A stretch of DNA of 64,000 bases, from the NCBI GenBank assembly GCA_030789695.1, contig JAULAV010009223.1:21564-85563 (forward strand), in the 5' to 3' direction. The notes under the pieces were generated by a model. It had not been told where the DNA came from, did no database searches, and saw only the letters and a list, made by a program, of their open reading frames with translations. Shown here in pieces: positions 13,492 through 23,787 of this stretch. The stretch is from Scilla litardierei. Lineage: Eukaryota > Streptophyta > Magnoliopsida > Asparagales > Asparagaceae. The position numbers and the translations under genes were made by a program. How positions within the stretch are numbered: position 1 is the first letter of the stretch; every line of letters starts with the position of its first letter.

Positions 13492-16112
13492 TAATAAGAT
13501 TATTATATATCATTTTCTGAGCTTGGTGCTATTTTCTACATTTTATGAAAGATATGGATCTTTTTATTAATAGATATGATTTTTATAGCCTAAATTTGCT
13601 TCTCTTATTTTCCAGTTGAAGATGGCAGTCTTTTTATTAAATGATATGATTTTTTGGCCTAATTTTGTCTTCTCTTATATTCCAGTTGAAGATGGCGATC
13701 TCCCGGTTCCAACCGACATTTTTGCGGATTTATTTGAGCTCCAGGCTATTTTCCACTTTTTTGGAAGATATGTATCATTTTATTAAATGATATGATATTT
13801 TGCTCTAATTTTGCCTTCTCTTATTTTTTTTCAGTTGAAGATGTTGATCTCACGGTTCCAACGAACATTTTTGCAGATTTTTCGGAGCTTATTGTTATTT
13901 GTCACTTTCTGAAGGATACGAAACTTTATATTAAATGATATGATTTTTATATCCAAATTTGTTTCTCTTATTTTTTAGTTGAAGATGACAATCTCTAGGT
14001 CCCAACAGACATTTTTGCGGATTTTCCTGAGCTCCAAGCTATTTTCTTCATTTAATTAAAGATATGGACTTTATTAAATGATAAGATTTTTATAGCCTAA
14101 TTTTGTCTTCACATATTTTCAGTTGAAGATGGCGATCTCCATGTTCCAATGGACATTTTTGCGGATTTTTCTTGGCTTTGGACTTTTTCTATATTTCCTG
14201 GAAGATATGAATCTTTTTATTAAATGATTTGATTTTTGGGCTAATTTTGTCTTCTCTTTTTTCAGTTGAATTTTGCGATCACCCGGTTCCAACGAACATT
14301 TGTGCACATTTTTCTGATCTCGGTGCTATTTTCTACATTTATGACAAATATGTATCTTTTTATTAAATTATATGATTTTTGATCTAATTTTGTCTTCATT
14401 TATTTTTTTAGTTGAAGATGGCGATCTCCCAGTTCTAACGGACATTTTTTTGGATTTTTTGAGCTCCAAGCTATTTTCTATATTTTCTGTTTGATATGAA
14501 TCTTTATATTAAATGATATGATTTTTATAGCCTAATTTTTTTCTTCTCTTATTATTCAGTCGAAAATGGCGATCTCCCAGTTCCAACGGGCATTTTTGCC
14601 TATTTTTCTTAGCGTAGGGCTATTTTTTTATATTTTCGGGAAGTTATGGATCTGTTTTAAATGATATGATATTTTAACCTAATTTTTTCTTCTTTAATTT
14701 TTTCAGTTGAAGTGGCAATCTCCTGATTCTAACGAACATTTTTGTGGATTTTTCTAAGCTCGGGGCTATTTTCTACATTTTCAAAAAGTTATGTATCTTT
14801 TTATTAAATGATTGTATTTTTATAGCCTAATTTTGTCTTCTCGTATTTTTAAGTTGAAGATGGTGATCACCCGGTTGCAACTGACATTTTTGCGTATTTT
14901 TTGAGCTCGGTGCTATTTTCTACATTTTATGGAAGATATAGAAATTTTTATTAAATAATATGATTTTAGCCTACGTTAGCCTTCTCTTATGTTTTTTAAT
15001 TGAATATGGTGATCTCTCGGTTCCAACAGATATTTTTGCAGATTTTTCTGAGCTCCAGCCTATTTTATACATATTCTGGGAGATATGGATCTTTATATTA
15101 AATGATATGATTTTTATGGTTTAATTTAGTCTTCTCTTATTTTCGGTTGAAGATGACGATCTCTCGGTTCCAATAGACATTTTTGCATATTATTCTAACC
15201 TCGGGGCTATTTTCTAAAATTTCTAGAATATATGTATCGTTTTATTAAATGACATTATGTTTGTCCTAACTTTGTCTGCTCTTATAATTCAGTTGAAGAT
15301 GGCGATCTACCGCTTCCAACGGCCATTTTTGCGGATTTTTATGAGCTCGGTGCTATTTTCTATATTTATGAAATATAAGAATCTTTTTATTAAATGATTT
15401 GATTTTTATAGACTACATTTGTCTTCTCTTATTTTTTTCAGTTGAAGATAGCGATCTACCCGTTCCAACAGACATTTTTGCAGATTTTTCTTAGCTTAGG
15501 ACTATTTTTCTACCTTTACTAAAGATATGGAAATTTTAATTAAATGATATGATTTTTGGGCCCAATTTTGTCTTCTGTTTTTTTTAGTTGAAGATAGCGA
15601 TCTCCCCGTTCCAATTTACATTTGTGCGGATTTCTTTGAGCACCGGGCTATTTTCTACATTATTTATAAGATATGGATCTTTATATTAAATGATATGATT
15701 TTTTCAGCATAATTTTGTTTTATCTTATTTTTCAGCAGAAGATGGAGGTCTCCATATTCCAACGGACATTTTTGCGGATTTTTCTGAGCTCGTGGCTATT
15801 TTTGTACATTTTCGAGAAGTTATGAATCTTTTTATTAAACGATATGATTTTTTGGCCAAATTTTGTCTTCTCTTATTTTTCAGTCGAAGATGGCGATCTC
15901 CTAGTTCCAACGAACATTTTTGAGGATTATTCTGACCTCGGGGCTATTTTCTAAATTTTCTGGAAGATATGGATCTTTTTATTAAATGCTTTGATTTTTG
16001 GCCTAATTTTTCCTTCTCTTATTTTTCAGTTGAAGATGGCGATCTTCTGGTTTCAACTAATATTTTTACGGATTTTTCTGAACTCGGTGCTATTTTCTAC
16101 ATTTAATGGAAG

Positions 16113-16115
16113 CTA
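16113..16115. repeat. possible 3-bp target duplication of the CACTA element
   Basis: CTA lies between the last satellite bases and the terminal CACTA. CACTA elements make 3-bp duplications, but the other end is missing, so this cannot be confirmed. Confidence 0.3.
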
Positions 16116-16137
16116 CACTACAACAAAACTAGTTATT

Positions 16138-16450
16138 TACAACTTTTATAGGACAACGTTTTTATTTTGGTAGTTGTAATAAATGTTTACCACAACTTTT
16201 TTCTCTCTGAAAGTTGTGAAAAATGATTATTACAGCTTTTTTCGTGGATATTTGTTAAAAATGGGCATTACAACTTTTTTCGTGAATGTTGTAAATGTTA
16301 ATTTTGACACCACAACTATTTTTCTCTAAAAGTTGTAAAAAATATTTATTACAACTTTTTCGTGGATTGTTGTAAAAAATGGTTATTACAAATTTTTTTC
16401 GTGAATAGTTGTACATGTTAATTTTAAAACCATAACTATTAACTATTGCT
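16138..16450 (+). repeat. left subterminal repeats of the CACTA element
   Basis: Repeated TTACAACTTTTTTCGTG and AGTTGTAAAAAAT modules in direct and inverted orientation, spaced about 40-60 bp. In CACTA elements such clusters bind the transposase. Confidence 0.7.
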
Positions 16451-16859
16451 AATGAACAATTTTTTTATTTGGCTAAAATATATGGTTAGAACATTAAGTT
16501 TGAGGAAAAAAATTCTATCAGGGCCATTTTTTGATAGTTATGAGAAGTTAATATGAAATGGTTAGAAAGAAGAAAGTGGGTCCATTTGTGCATGTGACAA
16601 AAAAATTTGTCTAATGCTACATGTGGCCCGTAATTGATAGATCCATAGGTTAGCAACATTATATAAAGATTTGCACCGTACTTTTGCGTCAATTCTTTTT
16701 CCAAATAATCCTTTTTCTATTTACAAACGTTAATTTAAAAGTAAGAGGGAATTTGACTATGTGGAAGAGGAGGAGAAAGTACGAACCTAAGATAGCTTCA
16801 ACAATTTTGAGATCACGATATAGGAAAATAAAACACTAGCAAGTTACTCTAGTAGGCCG
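16451..16859 (+). other. CACTA left interior, no gene seen
   Basis: AT-rich sequence without a convincing ORF or recognisable motif. It separates the subterminal repeats from the pyrimidine-rich leader. Confidence 0.5.
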
Positions 16860-17380
16860 GCCCTAATCCAAACTGTTGCTCCTCTCTTTCTCCCCTCTCG
16901 CCTAGCCCCATCTCGTCGTAGCTCCCGATCTCTCTCCCCCAAGCCCTAGCTCACAATCTTCTCTCCCTTAAGCCCATCTGGAGCCCTCTTCACGCGCTCT
17001 ACTCAGGCGATCGTCAACACTCACACTCTCCTCAAGCGATTGTCAATAGCTCGAGCGATTCGAAGCGCAGTGGCCTCTCTTATGCTAAGCACCATCGCCG
17101 AAACCCAGAAATTTTCATCGTCTTCCCTCTTTGTGCGATCGATCGAGGGTCTTGCTTCTTCGTTGCCGTTACCGTCGCTCAAGCATCATCCGCTGAGAAA
17201 AACCTTGGGTTAGGGTTTCATCGATCTCATTTGAGTTCTAACTCTCGCATCTCGGTTGCTTTAAAGCCGTGGGGCCATGTCGTGCTTTCGCTCACTGTGA
17301 AGCAGATTAGGGAGGCCTAATGACAAGTCCAACTTCATTGTTGATGGATTTGACTCCCCGCTCTCCAACAAAAAAAGGTC
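16860..17380 (+). promoter_or_regulatory. C/T-rich leader-like segment inside the CACTA element
   Basis: Base composition changes sharply to a C/T-rich stretch with CTCTCTTTCTCCCC, AAGCCCTAG and GGGTTAGGGTTTCATCG, typical of plant 5' untranslated leaders. The reading frame around 17310-17380 (RPNDKSNFIVDGFDSPLSN) looks exon-like, but I do not recognise it. It lies upstream of, and on the same strand as, the transporter and monooxygenase fragments. It may be a captured promoter or leader. No transcript evidence is available here. Confidence 0.4.
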
Positions 17381-18293
17381 TATCCTTTTTTCTCTTCAAA
17401 AGGGGTTCTTCCTGATTTGCTTGAGCGTAGTGAATTTTCTTTCAATATCACCAAATTCAGATAAAGCATACCCTAAATGTCGAATTTGCTTGATGATCTT
17501 TTTTGTGTGGGGGAAACACGGAAAGGGGTTGTTTTTTCAAATATTCCTTAGCGCAAGGCAGTGATAAATAAGGTGAAGAGCTGAAAAAGTTTTGATGTTT
17601 CAATTGCACAACTATGAATTGTAGGTTTGAAATGAATCAGATTGGAGATTTTATTTTTTTTAAATTCTTTGCTTTGTTCATCTGCTTATCATCATGGTTT
17701 AAAAAGTTGGCATTTTTAATTTCATGATTATATGAAAAATAGAGCATATCATCAACGATCGTTGGCTTTGTAGGACTATTTGTAACCGTAACGACCCATG
17801 CGAGGCTTAACTTCTGTTACATATTCCATTTGGTGATATATACTAGGATTTAGGAATTTAGGAATTAATTTCCTAAGCAAACTGAATCCTTATAAATCAG
17901 GACATCAATTATGGTTGATGATGCCATGAGGCTAACAATTATGTGCTTCTATTTGGATTTTGGAAAATTCGTAATTAACATGTAATTTAATCAAATTCGT
18001 GATTGATATCGCGTTGGCTTGTTTTCTTTTCAAGCATGAAGAATTTTAATGCTCTACCTTCGTTTATTTTAATTACTTCTTTCTTTCTTAACTTATTTTT
18101 TTGACAAAAAAAGGAATGCTGGAAGTCCTACTCATGCTATATATCAATATATATGAGAAGAATTTACGTTACGCGACACATTTTACGAGATAAATGGGTT
18201 TCTCTAGTTTAACATTTTTAGTTAAATGTGGCTCTCTAGTTGATTTCTCTCTGTTTTTGATTGATTTAATTGGAATTTTGTTTGAATTTTGCA
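17381..18293 (+). other. CACTA interior, intron-like
   Basis: AT- and T-rich sequence with no supported exon. It ends in a TTTGAATTTTGCAG acceptor directly before the transporter exon, so its right part is probably captured intron. Confidence 0.45.
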
Positions 18294-19018
18294 GGAAGAG
18301 AAGGCAAAAGTTATTCAAACCATGCTGTTTGTTGCTGGAATCAATACGTTGCTTCAGACCCATTTCAGCTGTCGGCTTTCGACAGTGATCGGAGGGTCGT
18401 TTATCTTCATCTTCCGACCCTTTCGATTTCTCAGTCACAGATTCGTTTACATTATTGACCCATATGAGGTTTGTTTTAAATCTCTCAGTGTGTTTATACT
18501 GTTTTTTAATCTCTAGAATCATTTTTGATTTATTTGTTGGGTGGATGTATTAGAGATTTGAGTACACTATGAGGACAATACATGGCGCTCTTATCGCCAG
18601 ATCGAGCTTGCAGATCCTTGTGGGGATTTCGGGCTTGTGGAGGATTGTGGTAGGTATTCGTTGTTTTGCTTTGTGAATTGCCTGGTTATTTTGGGAATTT
18701 CTTGCATTTGCAATCTCAGTTTCACCAAGTTATTGATCCTAAAAGTATTATAAAGCCTATCTGAATGTTTTTTTATAGCAAAATTGGTGGTAAAATGTGT
18801 GTGTGTTTTCCTTTCCTCAAAATATATAGGTGTCGCATAACCAAATTTTGGGTGTGATTTATACTTCTGCACAACCTTCCCTCAATTTTCGATTTATTTG
18901 TTGGGTTGATGTATTAGAGATTTGAGTACACCATGAGGACAATACAGGGCGCCCTTATCACGTGATCGAGTTTGCATATTCTTATGGGGTTTTTGGGCTT
19001 ATGGATGATTGTGGTCAG
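18294..19018 (+). pseudogene. captured nucleobase-ascorbate transporter (NAT) gene fragment
   Basis: NAT proteins are membrane permeases for xanthine, uracil or related substrates. The exon at 18294-18474 follows a TTTTGCAG acceptor and reads EEKAKVIQTMLFVAGINTLL, then RLSTVIGGSFIFIF and IIDPYE, before a GT donor; this matches the conserved EEKAKVIQ...VIGGS region of plant NATs. The next exon occurs twice: 18554-18653 (RFEYTMRTIHGALIARSSLQ, GISGLWRIVV) and 18918-19018, each after a GTATTAG acceptor and before a GT donor. The second copy has a TGA after GALIT and the first lacks one base near its end. The remaining dozen or so NAT segments are absent. Introns are kept, so capture was at the DNA level. 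I am confident of the family, not of the member. Confidence 0.8.
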
Positions 19019-19248
19019 GTATTTGTTGTTTTGCTTTGTGAATTGCTTGGTTATTTGGGAAGTTCTTGCATTTGCATTCTCAGTTTCATCAAGTTGTTTA
19101 TCCCAAAAATATTACGAGGGCTATCTGGATGTTTTTAGCAAAATTGGTGGTAAAATGTGTGTGTTTTCCTTTCCTCAAAAGATATAGGTGTCGGGTAACC
19201 AAATTTTGGGTGTGATTTATACTTCTGCACAACCTTCACTCAATTTTT
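18527..19248 (+). repeat. 364-bp tandem duplication of a NAT exon with flanking introns
   Basis: Two head-to-tail units, 18527-18890 and 18891 to about 19248, both start GATTTATTTGTTGGG and end near CACAACCTTCNCTCAATTTT. Each includes the same short exon. The copies differ at scattered bases and small indels, so the duplication is not very recent. Confidence 0.85.
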
Positions 19249-19596
19249 CCCAAGCTGATAACTTTTCATGCTTTAAAGAGTGCTCTTTCATTGCTCTAGA
19301 ATGCCATGTATTGATCTTTCATGCATAACTAACTTCTCATATGCAGTGTAAGTTTTGGGACATCACTATTTTCTAGCTGATGCCCAGTTGTACAACATGC
19401 TTGCACATTCTGTGTAGCACATGCTTGTTATTAGGTAGACTATGAATGTACTGAATCACTTGTGATATAATTAGGAATCTATTTTAAATAGATGCTTTAA
19501 CGTTTCTAGGATATTGTATGCCATGGCTCATTTATTCTTTGGTTTTTACATGAAAAGTACATATAATGGTTTTTCATCCAAAGTTGCTTCAATCAG
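19249..19596 (+). other. CACTA interior between captured fragments
   Basis: AT-rich, intron-like sequence with no supported exon. It ends in a CAATCAG acceptor before the first monooxygenase exon. Confidence 0.4.
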
Positions 19597-20430
19597 GACC
19601 AAATTCTTAAAAGATTCATCAACTGTTATCAGTTGCATCTAGAGGATGGAACCGTTATTAGAACAAAGGTATCTTAACAAGATTGGGCTTTTAATCACAT
19701 ATGGAAGATATTGAATTTTTGTTTTAAAACTATTTTCCCCCCGACTTGATCATTTTCTACCAATCAACTTTGCAACACTGTGATATTTGCAGGCCTTAAG
19801 ACCCATGAGAATAAGTTAAATGCAATTACATTGTTTAGAAAAGTTTTTGAAAAAGGGAGAAAAAGAGCGCTGAATAAGTGACGATGATGATTGTATGTAT
19901 TATGCTTTGACTCATATACACATAATTTGCAATAGTGATAGTAAATACTTGGAAAATGAAAGTTTGTCGACAAAAAAGCTTTCGACTAGCTATTTAAAAG
20001 TCTGTAATTTTGATGGGAATTGATGTGACTTGTGTATATAAAACATGAATTATGCTTAGATAATTGATTTGTTTCTTTTTTTATGTTTATTATTTTTTAA
20101 GATTTGAAAGACTTCTATTCACCTTCCAATTATCCCTTTTCACTTCTGTTACTTCTATATGCTTAATCCCTAATCAAAAATGTTTTGTTGGTGATTCAAA
20201 GGTACTACTCGGGTGTGATGGAATGCAATCTGTGGTGGCTCAATGCTTGGGACTTGCAGCTCCCATTAGTTCTGGCAGGTCAGCTGTCCAGGGATTGGCT
20301 ATTTATTAAAAAGGCCACATGATGAAGAATGGGGTCCACCAATTCCTTTCAGATGGAAAAAGGGCTGGTATCATTCCTCTTAATGACAAATAGGTCTATT
20401 GTTTCTTTACCTTTTGTACTGCGCTAAGAG
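19597..20430 (+). pseudogene. captured FAD-dependent monooxygenase gene fragment
   Basis: Plant FAD monooxygenases of the MO1/CTF2 (zeaxanthin epoxidase-like) group carry a LxLxDGT...K exon followed by the flavin DG fingerprint GCDG. Two exons match. 19597-19668 reads DQILKRFINCYQLHLEDGTV then IRTK before a GT donor. 20199-20430 reads KVLLGCDGMQSVVAQCLGL, SGRSAVQGLAIY, then NGVHQFLSDGKRAGIIPLND before a GTAAAT donor. In-frame stops interrupt the second exon at about 20307 and after PLNDK near 20392. The N-terminal Rossmann region and the C-terminal half are missing. The intervening intron is retained. Orientation is the same as the NAT fragment. Confidence 0.75.
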
Positions 20431-21389
20431 GTAAATCTCTCTCTTTCTCTATCTCATGCATGCATAGACATGCACAGACATGCATAGACACATTCATCCC
20501 CTTTTCTAATGACAAGGACTAGCTTATAGACCTGGGGCTAATTAAGTTTCGAAAGATTGCATTGAAAACTAACCTCCCCAACTGATCTACATATTGATCC
20601 CACACAAAACTTGAATGGTGGTGAGTATTTTCATGATTGAAGATATTGTATTACTAAAAACCAATGCGATTCTGAAAAAACAATCACTTTCTTTTTATAG
20701 GTAGAGTCGTCTAGTTGCACATGAAGTATTACCATTTTGTGGGTTAGGCGAGTGCAAAGGCAGCCCGGGCAGCGAATGTGGGTTAGGCAAGGAGGAATGG
20801 CACATCATATATAGCGGTAACATGTATAAAAACTACTTTTTATGGTTTATGTTCTTTTTCTAATTATTTTTATACTGTTTGCACTCAAAAAACACACACT
20901 TATTAAATTTTTGTTGCATTGCAGAAACTAATTTTTACGGTTGTAGAGACCGTATGTTCTTCATGGGTCTGTGAGGGTGTATGTTTGTATCAAGCATGAT
21001 GGCTCGCGTGTACACCATGGGGGATAATTACGTCTGGTTTTTGGAGGCCGATGATGAAGGGGGATGACTGATAGGGAGAGGAAGCTTGTGCTCCGTCCAC
21101 CACCGCCGGTCGACGACGAAGGGGCATGACTGAGAGGAACAGTGTCGTGTCCACCACAGCTATGCGTGTTGTTGTAACTCTATGTCAACACTTGTTTGTC
21201 ATATGTAGTTAGTTAACTAATGTATGATATCAGCAACAATATGCAAATTTTGTAAAAAATTATGTCCCTTTAATTTTTGAAAAAAGATGAGGACATAAAA
21301 CTGGGTTATCTCGATGAATAATGAATGTGGTTTGAATAATATTATGTGTGTGTTCATCAGGATGTGTACAACTACTGCAGGAAGATTTG
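20431..21389 (+). other. CACTA right interior, no gene recognised
   Basis: The sequence holds short CATGCATAGACATG repeats near 20455-20490, and a moderately GC-rich stretch at 20950-21180 that could be a further captured piece. I could not identify a protein family in any frame. Confidence 0.35.
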
Positions 21390-21845
21390 GAATAACTGCA
21401 GCCGCATATTTTTTTTTAATTTTTTACATTTTCTGCAATGTTTTATAGAAGCTGTAATAACTGTTAGACAACATTTAATAGAAGTTATAGAGAGTTTTAA
21501 ACAACTATTTAAACCAGTTGTAATAGAAGTTTGCGCAATCTTTTATAAACATTGTAATATAAGTTTATAAAACTTTTAAAGAAAGTTGTAATATTGCTTT
21601 ACACAACTTTTATAAACGTTGTAATAAAAGGTTACACAACTTTTATTAAAAGTTGTAATAGAAGTTTACAAAACATTTATTAAAAGTTGTAATATCTTTA
21701 TACACAGCCTTTTCTAAACGTTGTAATAAAAGTTTACACAACATTTCAAAAAAGTTGTAATATTTATCAATTACAACGTTTGCTTACAACATGCAGAAAA
21801 GTGGTCAAAGAAGCCGACCCCATTACAACTTTGCATATTAAAACT
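21390..21845 (+). repeat. right subterminal repeats of the CACTA element
   Basis: A dozen or so modules of the type GTTGTAATAAAAGTTTACACA, many as near-inverted pairs (ACAACTTTTAT...AAGTTGT). They mirror the left subterminal cluster and support the CACTA call. The terminal TAGTG is not present. Confidence 0.7.
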
Positions 21846-21846
21846 G

Positions 21847-22163
21847 TTACGAACTAATGGTCGGCCCAGAAAATGAAGGCCCAAATAGTTGAAGCCTAAG
21901 CGATAGGCTAGCCAAAACAAGAGCGAGCCAAAATGAGAAGCTCGTCGCTCGTCAGGCTGATCGAGAAGCTCGCCCTACAAATCGAGAGAGAGGCTTGCTC
22001 AACTAGTCAAGCGGGAATCTCGCCAGCCAAGCGTAGAGATCGATCGGCACGGCGAAGCTCGCTTTGACGACCTAAGCAGGAGGGTCGATCGGAGGAAGCT
22101 GGGGATGCCGAGCTCGGGCGCAAGCTCGATTCTCTATAAGGGCAACCCTCGACAACCAGGTAG
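21847..22163 (+). repeat. Tat-type 5' LTR, first part
   Basis: Starts TGTTACGAACTAATGG, matching 46164 onward (TGTTACGACCTGATGG). It is split by a gag-only element at 22163/22164 and continues after the second GGTAG copy. Confidence 0.85.
22159..22163. repeat. target duplication (left) of the first gag-only element
   Basis: GGTAG directly precedes the TGATTCGGG start of the LTR. The matching copy is at 29345-29349. Confidence 0.85.
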
Positions 22164-23613
22164 TGATTCGGGATATAAATTGCATATTCCCCCCCCCCCC
22201 ATTTCTGGGCATTTTATGTGTATATCATGTTTATTTTGGCGTTGATACGTGTGTTTTCGTGATATCGTGTATTATTAACGCCTAATATCTTTTTATACAT
22301 AAAATGTGTGTTTTATGGACTAATTTTTGCTCCCCGTATTTTTCAGGTACTTCTGAGATTTTTCTGGATTTTCTGAAATTTTTTCAGAATTTTTGGGAAT
22401 TTTCAGCTATTTTTGGGGATTATTTGGGGCAAGAAAACAGTTTCTGGAATTTTAAAACAAAATAATAATAATAATAATAAAACAGCCCGATTGGCGGGCC
22501 GGCCCGCGTTACCGTAGCAGAATTTAAAAAAGTCTTTTTTTATTCAGCGGGCCGGCCCGCAGTGGCCGGCCCACTGTGTTCTTATTAAAAAAATTAACGA
22601 AAAAAAGCAGCGCGCGCACGGGCCGGCCCAGCGGCCGGCCCGTTTTGTTTTTTAGCTGAATGCGCGCGCTCAATTGGTGCGGGCGGCGGGCTTTGATGCC
22701 CGATCTGACCCGCATCTCTTAATACACAGCCTGTATGTGAAAATTAGAAGGGGGCTGCGTTTTTTTGCTTCTATTCGGCTGTTTGAGTTTTTTTAGGGGG
22801 TTTCTTCTTTCCCATTAGGGCTAGGGCTAGCGCTAGGGCTTGGAGGTTGAGGAAGCTTGGAGCTTGGAGGAGCATTTGGGAGAGGAGGATTTTCATCTTG
22901 GAGTGACACTTGGGTGAAATTTCTCCAACCTCTTTTGTATTTGATTTAGGGTTTTGTATTGTAAATTGGATGTTAATTTTGAGTAAAGATTACTCCTTTT
23001 TCACCATGACTCTCTAATTTTGCTTGTGTGGTTGTGTTGTGTGATTGTTGTTGTTGGGTTGCAATTTTCATCTCTAGCACAATTTCATTGTCTAATTTGT
23101 GTATGAAACTTGAGTTAACTTTGTTTATTGGAACCCTAAGGGGAAATCCAAGAAGAGGATAATCCTAGCGGACCCTCTCTAATGTGCTAAATTGATTATT
23201 ACTCATGTGTGTTTCATTCATTACTTATTGCACCCCACTTGTTTGATGAAATGCCGTATTTTCCGATTGAGCTCCCTTAGCCAGGAGATCAATTGAGTTA
23301 TATTTGGGATGAATTCTCATGTCCACGGCCTCATTTACATGCACACCACACGAGTCCTCCTCGTTGCTTGCCGATTCGGCTCTCCACCCCTAGCCACTTA
23401 GGATTGTAGATTCCACACATTTTCCGACACTTTTCCACCGTTAGCGAGGTGGTTGTTTCACGCTTTATTTTTTCGTTATCAATCAATTTTGTGAATATAG
23501 AACGACTTGTCCTTGTGATCCGACCCGGTACTCACCGGTTATTTTTATTGCATTGACACTCCTACGCTTGGGAGTGGAAGGCGTGCCCCGTGCGCGTATT
23601 TCCGTGTCAATCA
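22164..23613 (+). repeat. 5' LTR of gag-only element 1
   Basis: 1,450 bp, TGATTCGGG at the start and GTGTCAATCA at the end. It contains a C12 run near 22189, an AAT microsatellite near 22463-22480 and repeated GGGCCGGCCCG blocks (22497-22640) that can form GC-rich stems. Confidence 0.88.
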
Positions 23614-23614
23614 A

Positions 23615-23633
23615 TTGGCGCCGTTGCCGGGGA
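23615..23633 (+). other. primer binding site of gag-only element 1
   Basis: TTGGCGCCGTTGCCGGGGA begins one base after the LTR. This type is typical of plant Athila/Tat elements and is usually ascribed to tRNA-Asp. Confidence 0.8.
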
Positions 23634-23787
23634 CAAAGGTTTCTATTATTAGCATTTTTTGATTGATTTTGAAAGTTTTAGTGTGATACTTCTATCTCTT
23701 AGTGTTGTGTCTTTCCGTTTATTTATTTTCCACTTATTGAGTCTTTTGGTTGTTTATTTTCATTTCCTTGGAATTTTTTTTTAAAAC

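Larger units (their letters stand above)
2577..16112 (+). repeat. satellite array, block 1 (monomer about 147 bp)
   Basis: About 13.5 kb of head-to-tail, AT-rich monomers, roughly 92 copies. Landmarks in order within each monomer: GAAGATGGCGATCTCCCGG, TTCCAACGGACATTTTTGCGG, TTTTTCTGAGCTCGGGGCTA, TTTCTACATTTT, GGAAGATATGGATCTTT, ATTAAATGATATGATTTTT, and TTGTCTTCTCTTATTTTTCAG. Spacing between equivalent landmarks is usually 143-150 bp; some monomers are shortened or partial. Copies differ at many sites, so the array is not freshly amplified. The short ORFs inside it are by-products of the repeat (a 147-bp period keeps frame). No gene, tRNA or rRNA is seen within it. Confidence 0.95.
16116..21846 (+). 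mobile_element. CACTA (En/Spm-like) DNA transposon, non-autonomous, 3' end lost
   Basis: The left terminus reads CACTACAACAAAACTAG, the hallmark start of a plant CACTA terminal inverted repeat, and it abuts satellite DNA. Both flanks (16138-16450 and about 21390-21845) are rich in short ACAACTTT / AAAGTTGT motifs in both orientations, the usual subterminal transposase-binding repeats. No transposase-like ORF is present. Instead the interior holds broken exons of two plant genes. The right terminal repeat is absent: the sequence meets the LTR of a Tat-type element at 21847. It is non-autonomous and now immobile. Confidence 0.8.

Noticed and set aside
2577..16112. A CRISPR array
   Set aside because: Repeats are long, degenerate, contiguous monomers without unique spacers, in plant nuclear DNA.
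22300..22420. Common origin of the satellite and the LTR of the gag-only elements (both have TTTTTCAG and GGATTTTTCTG-like pieces)
   Set aside because: The likeness is confined to short T-rich words and does not extend in order over a monomer.
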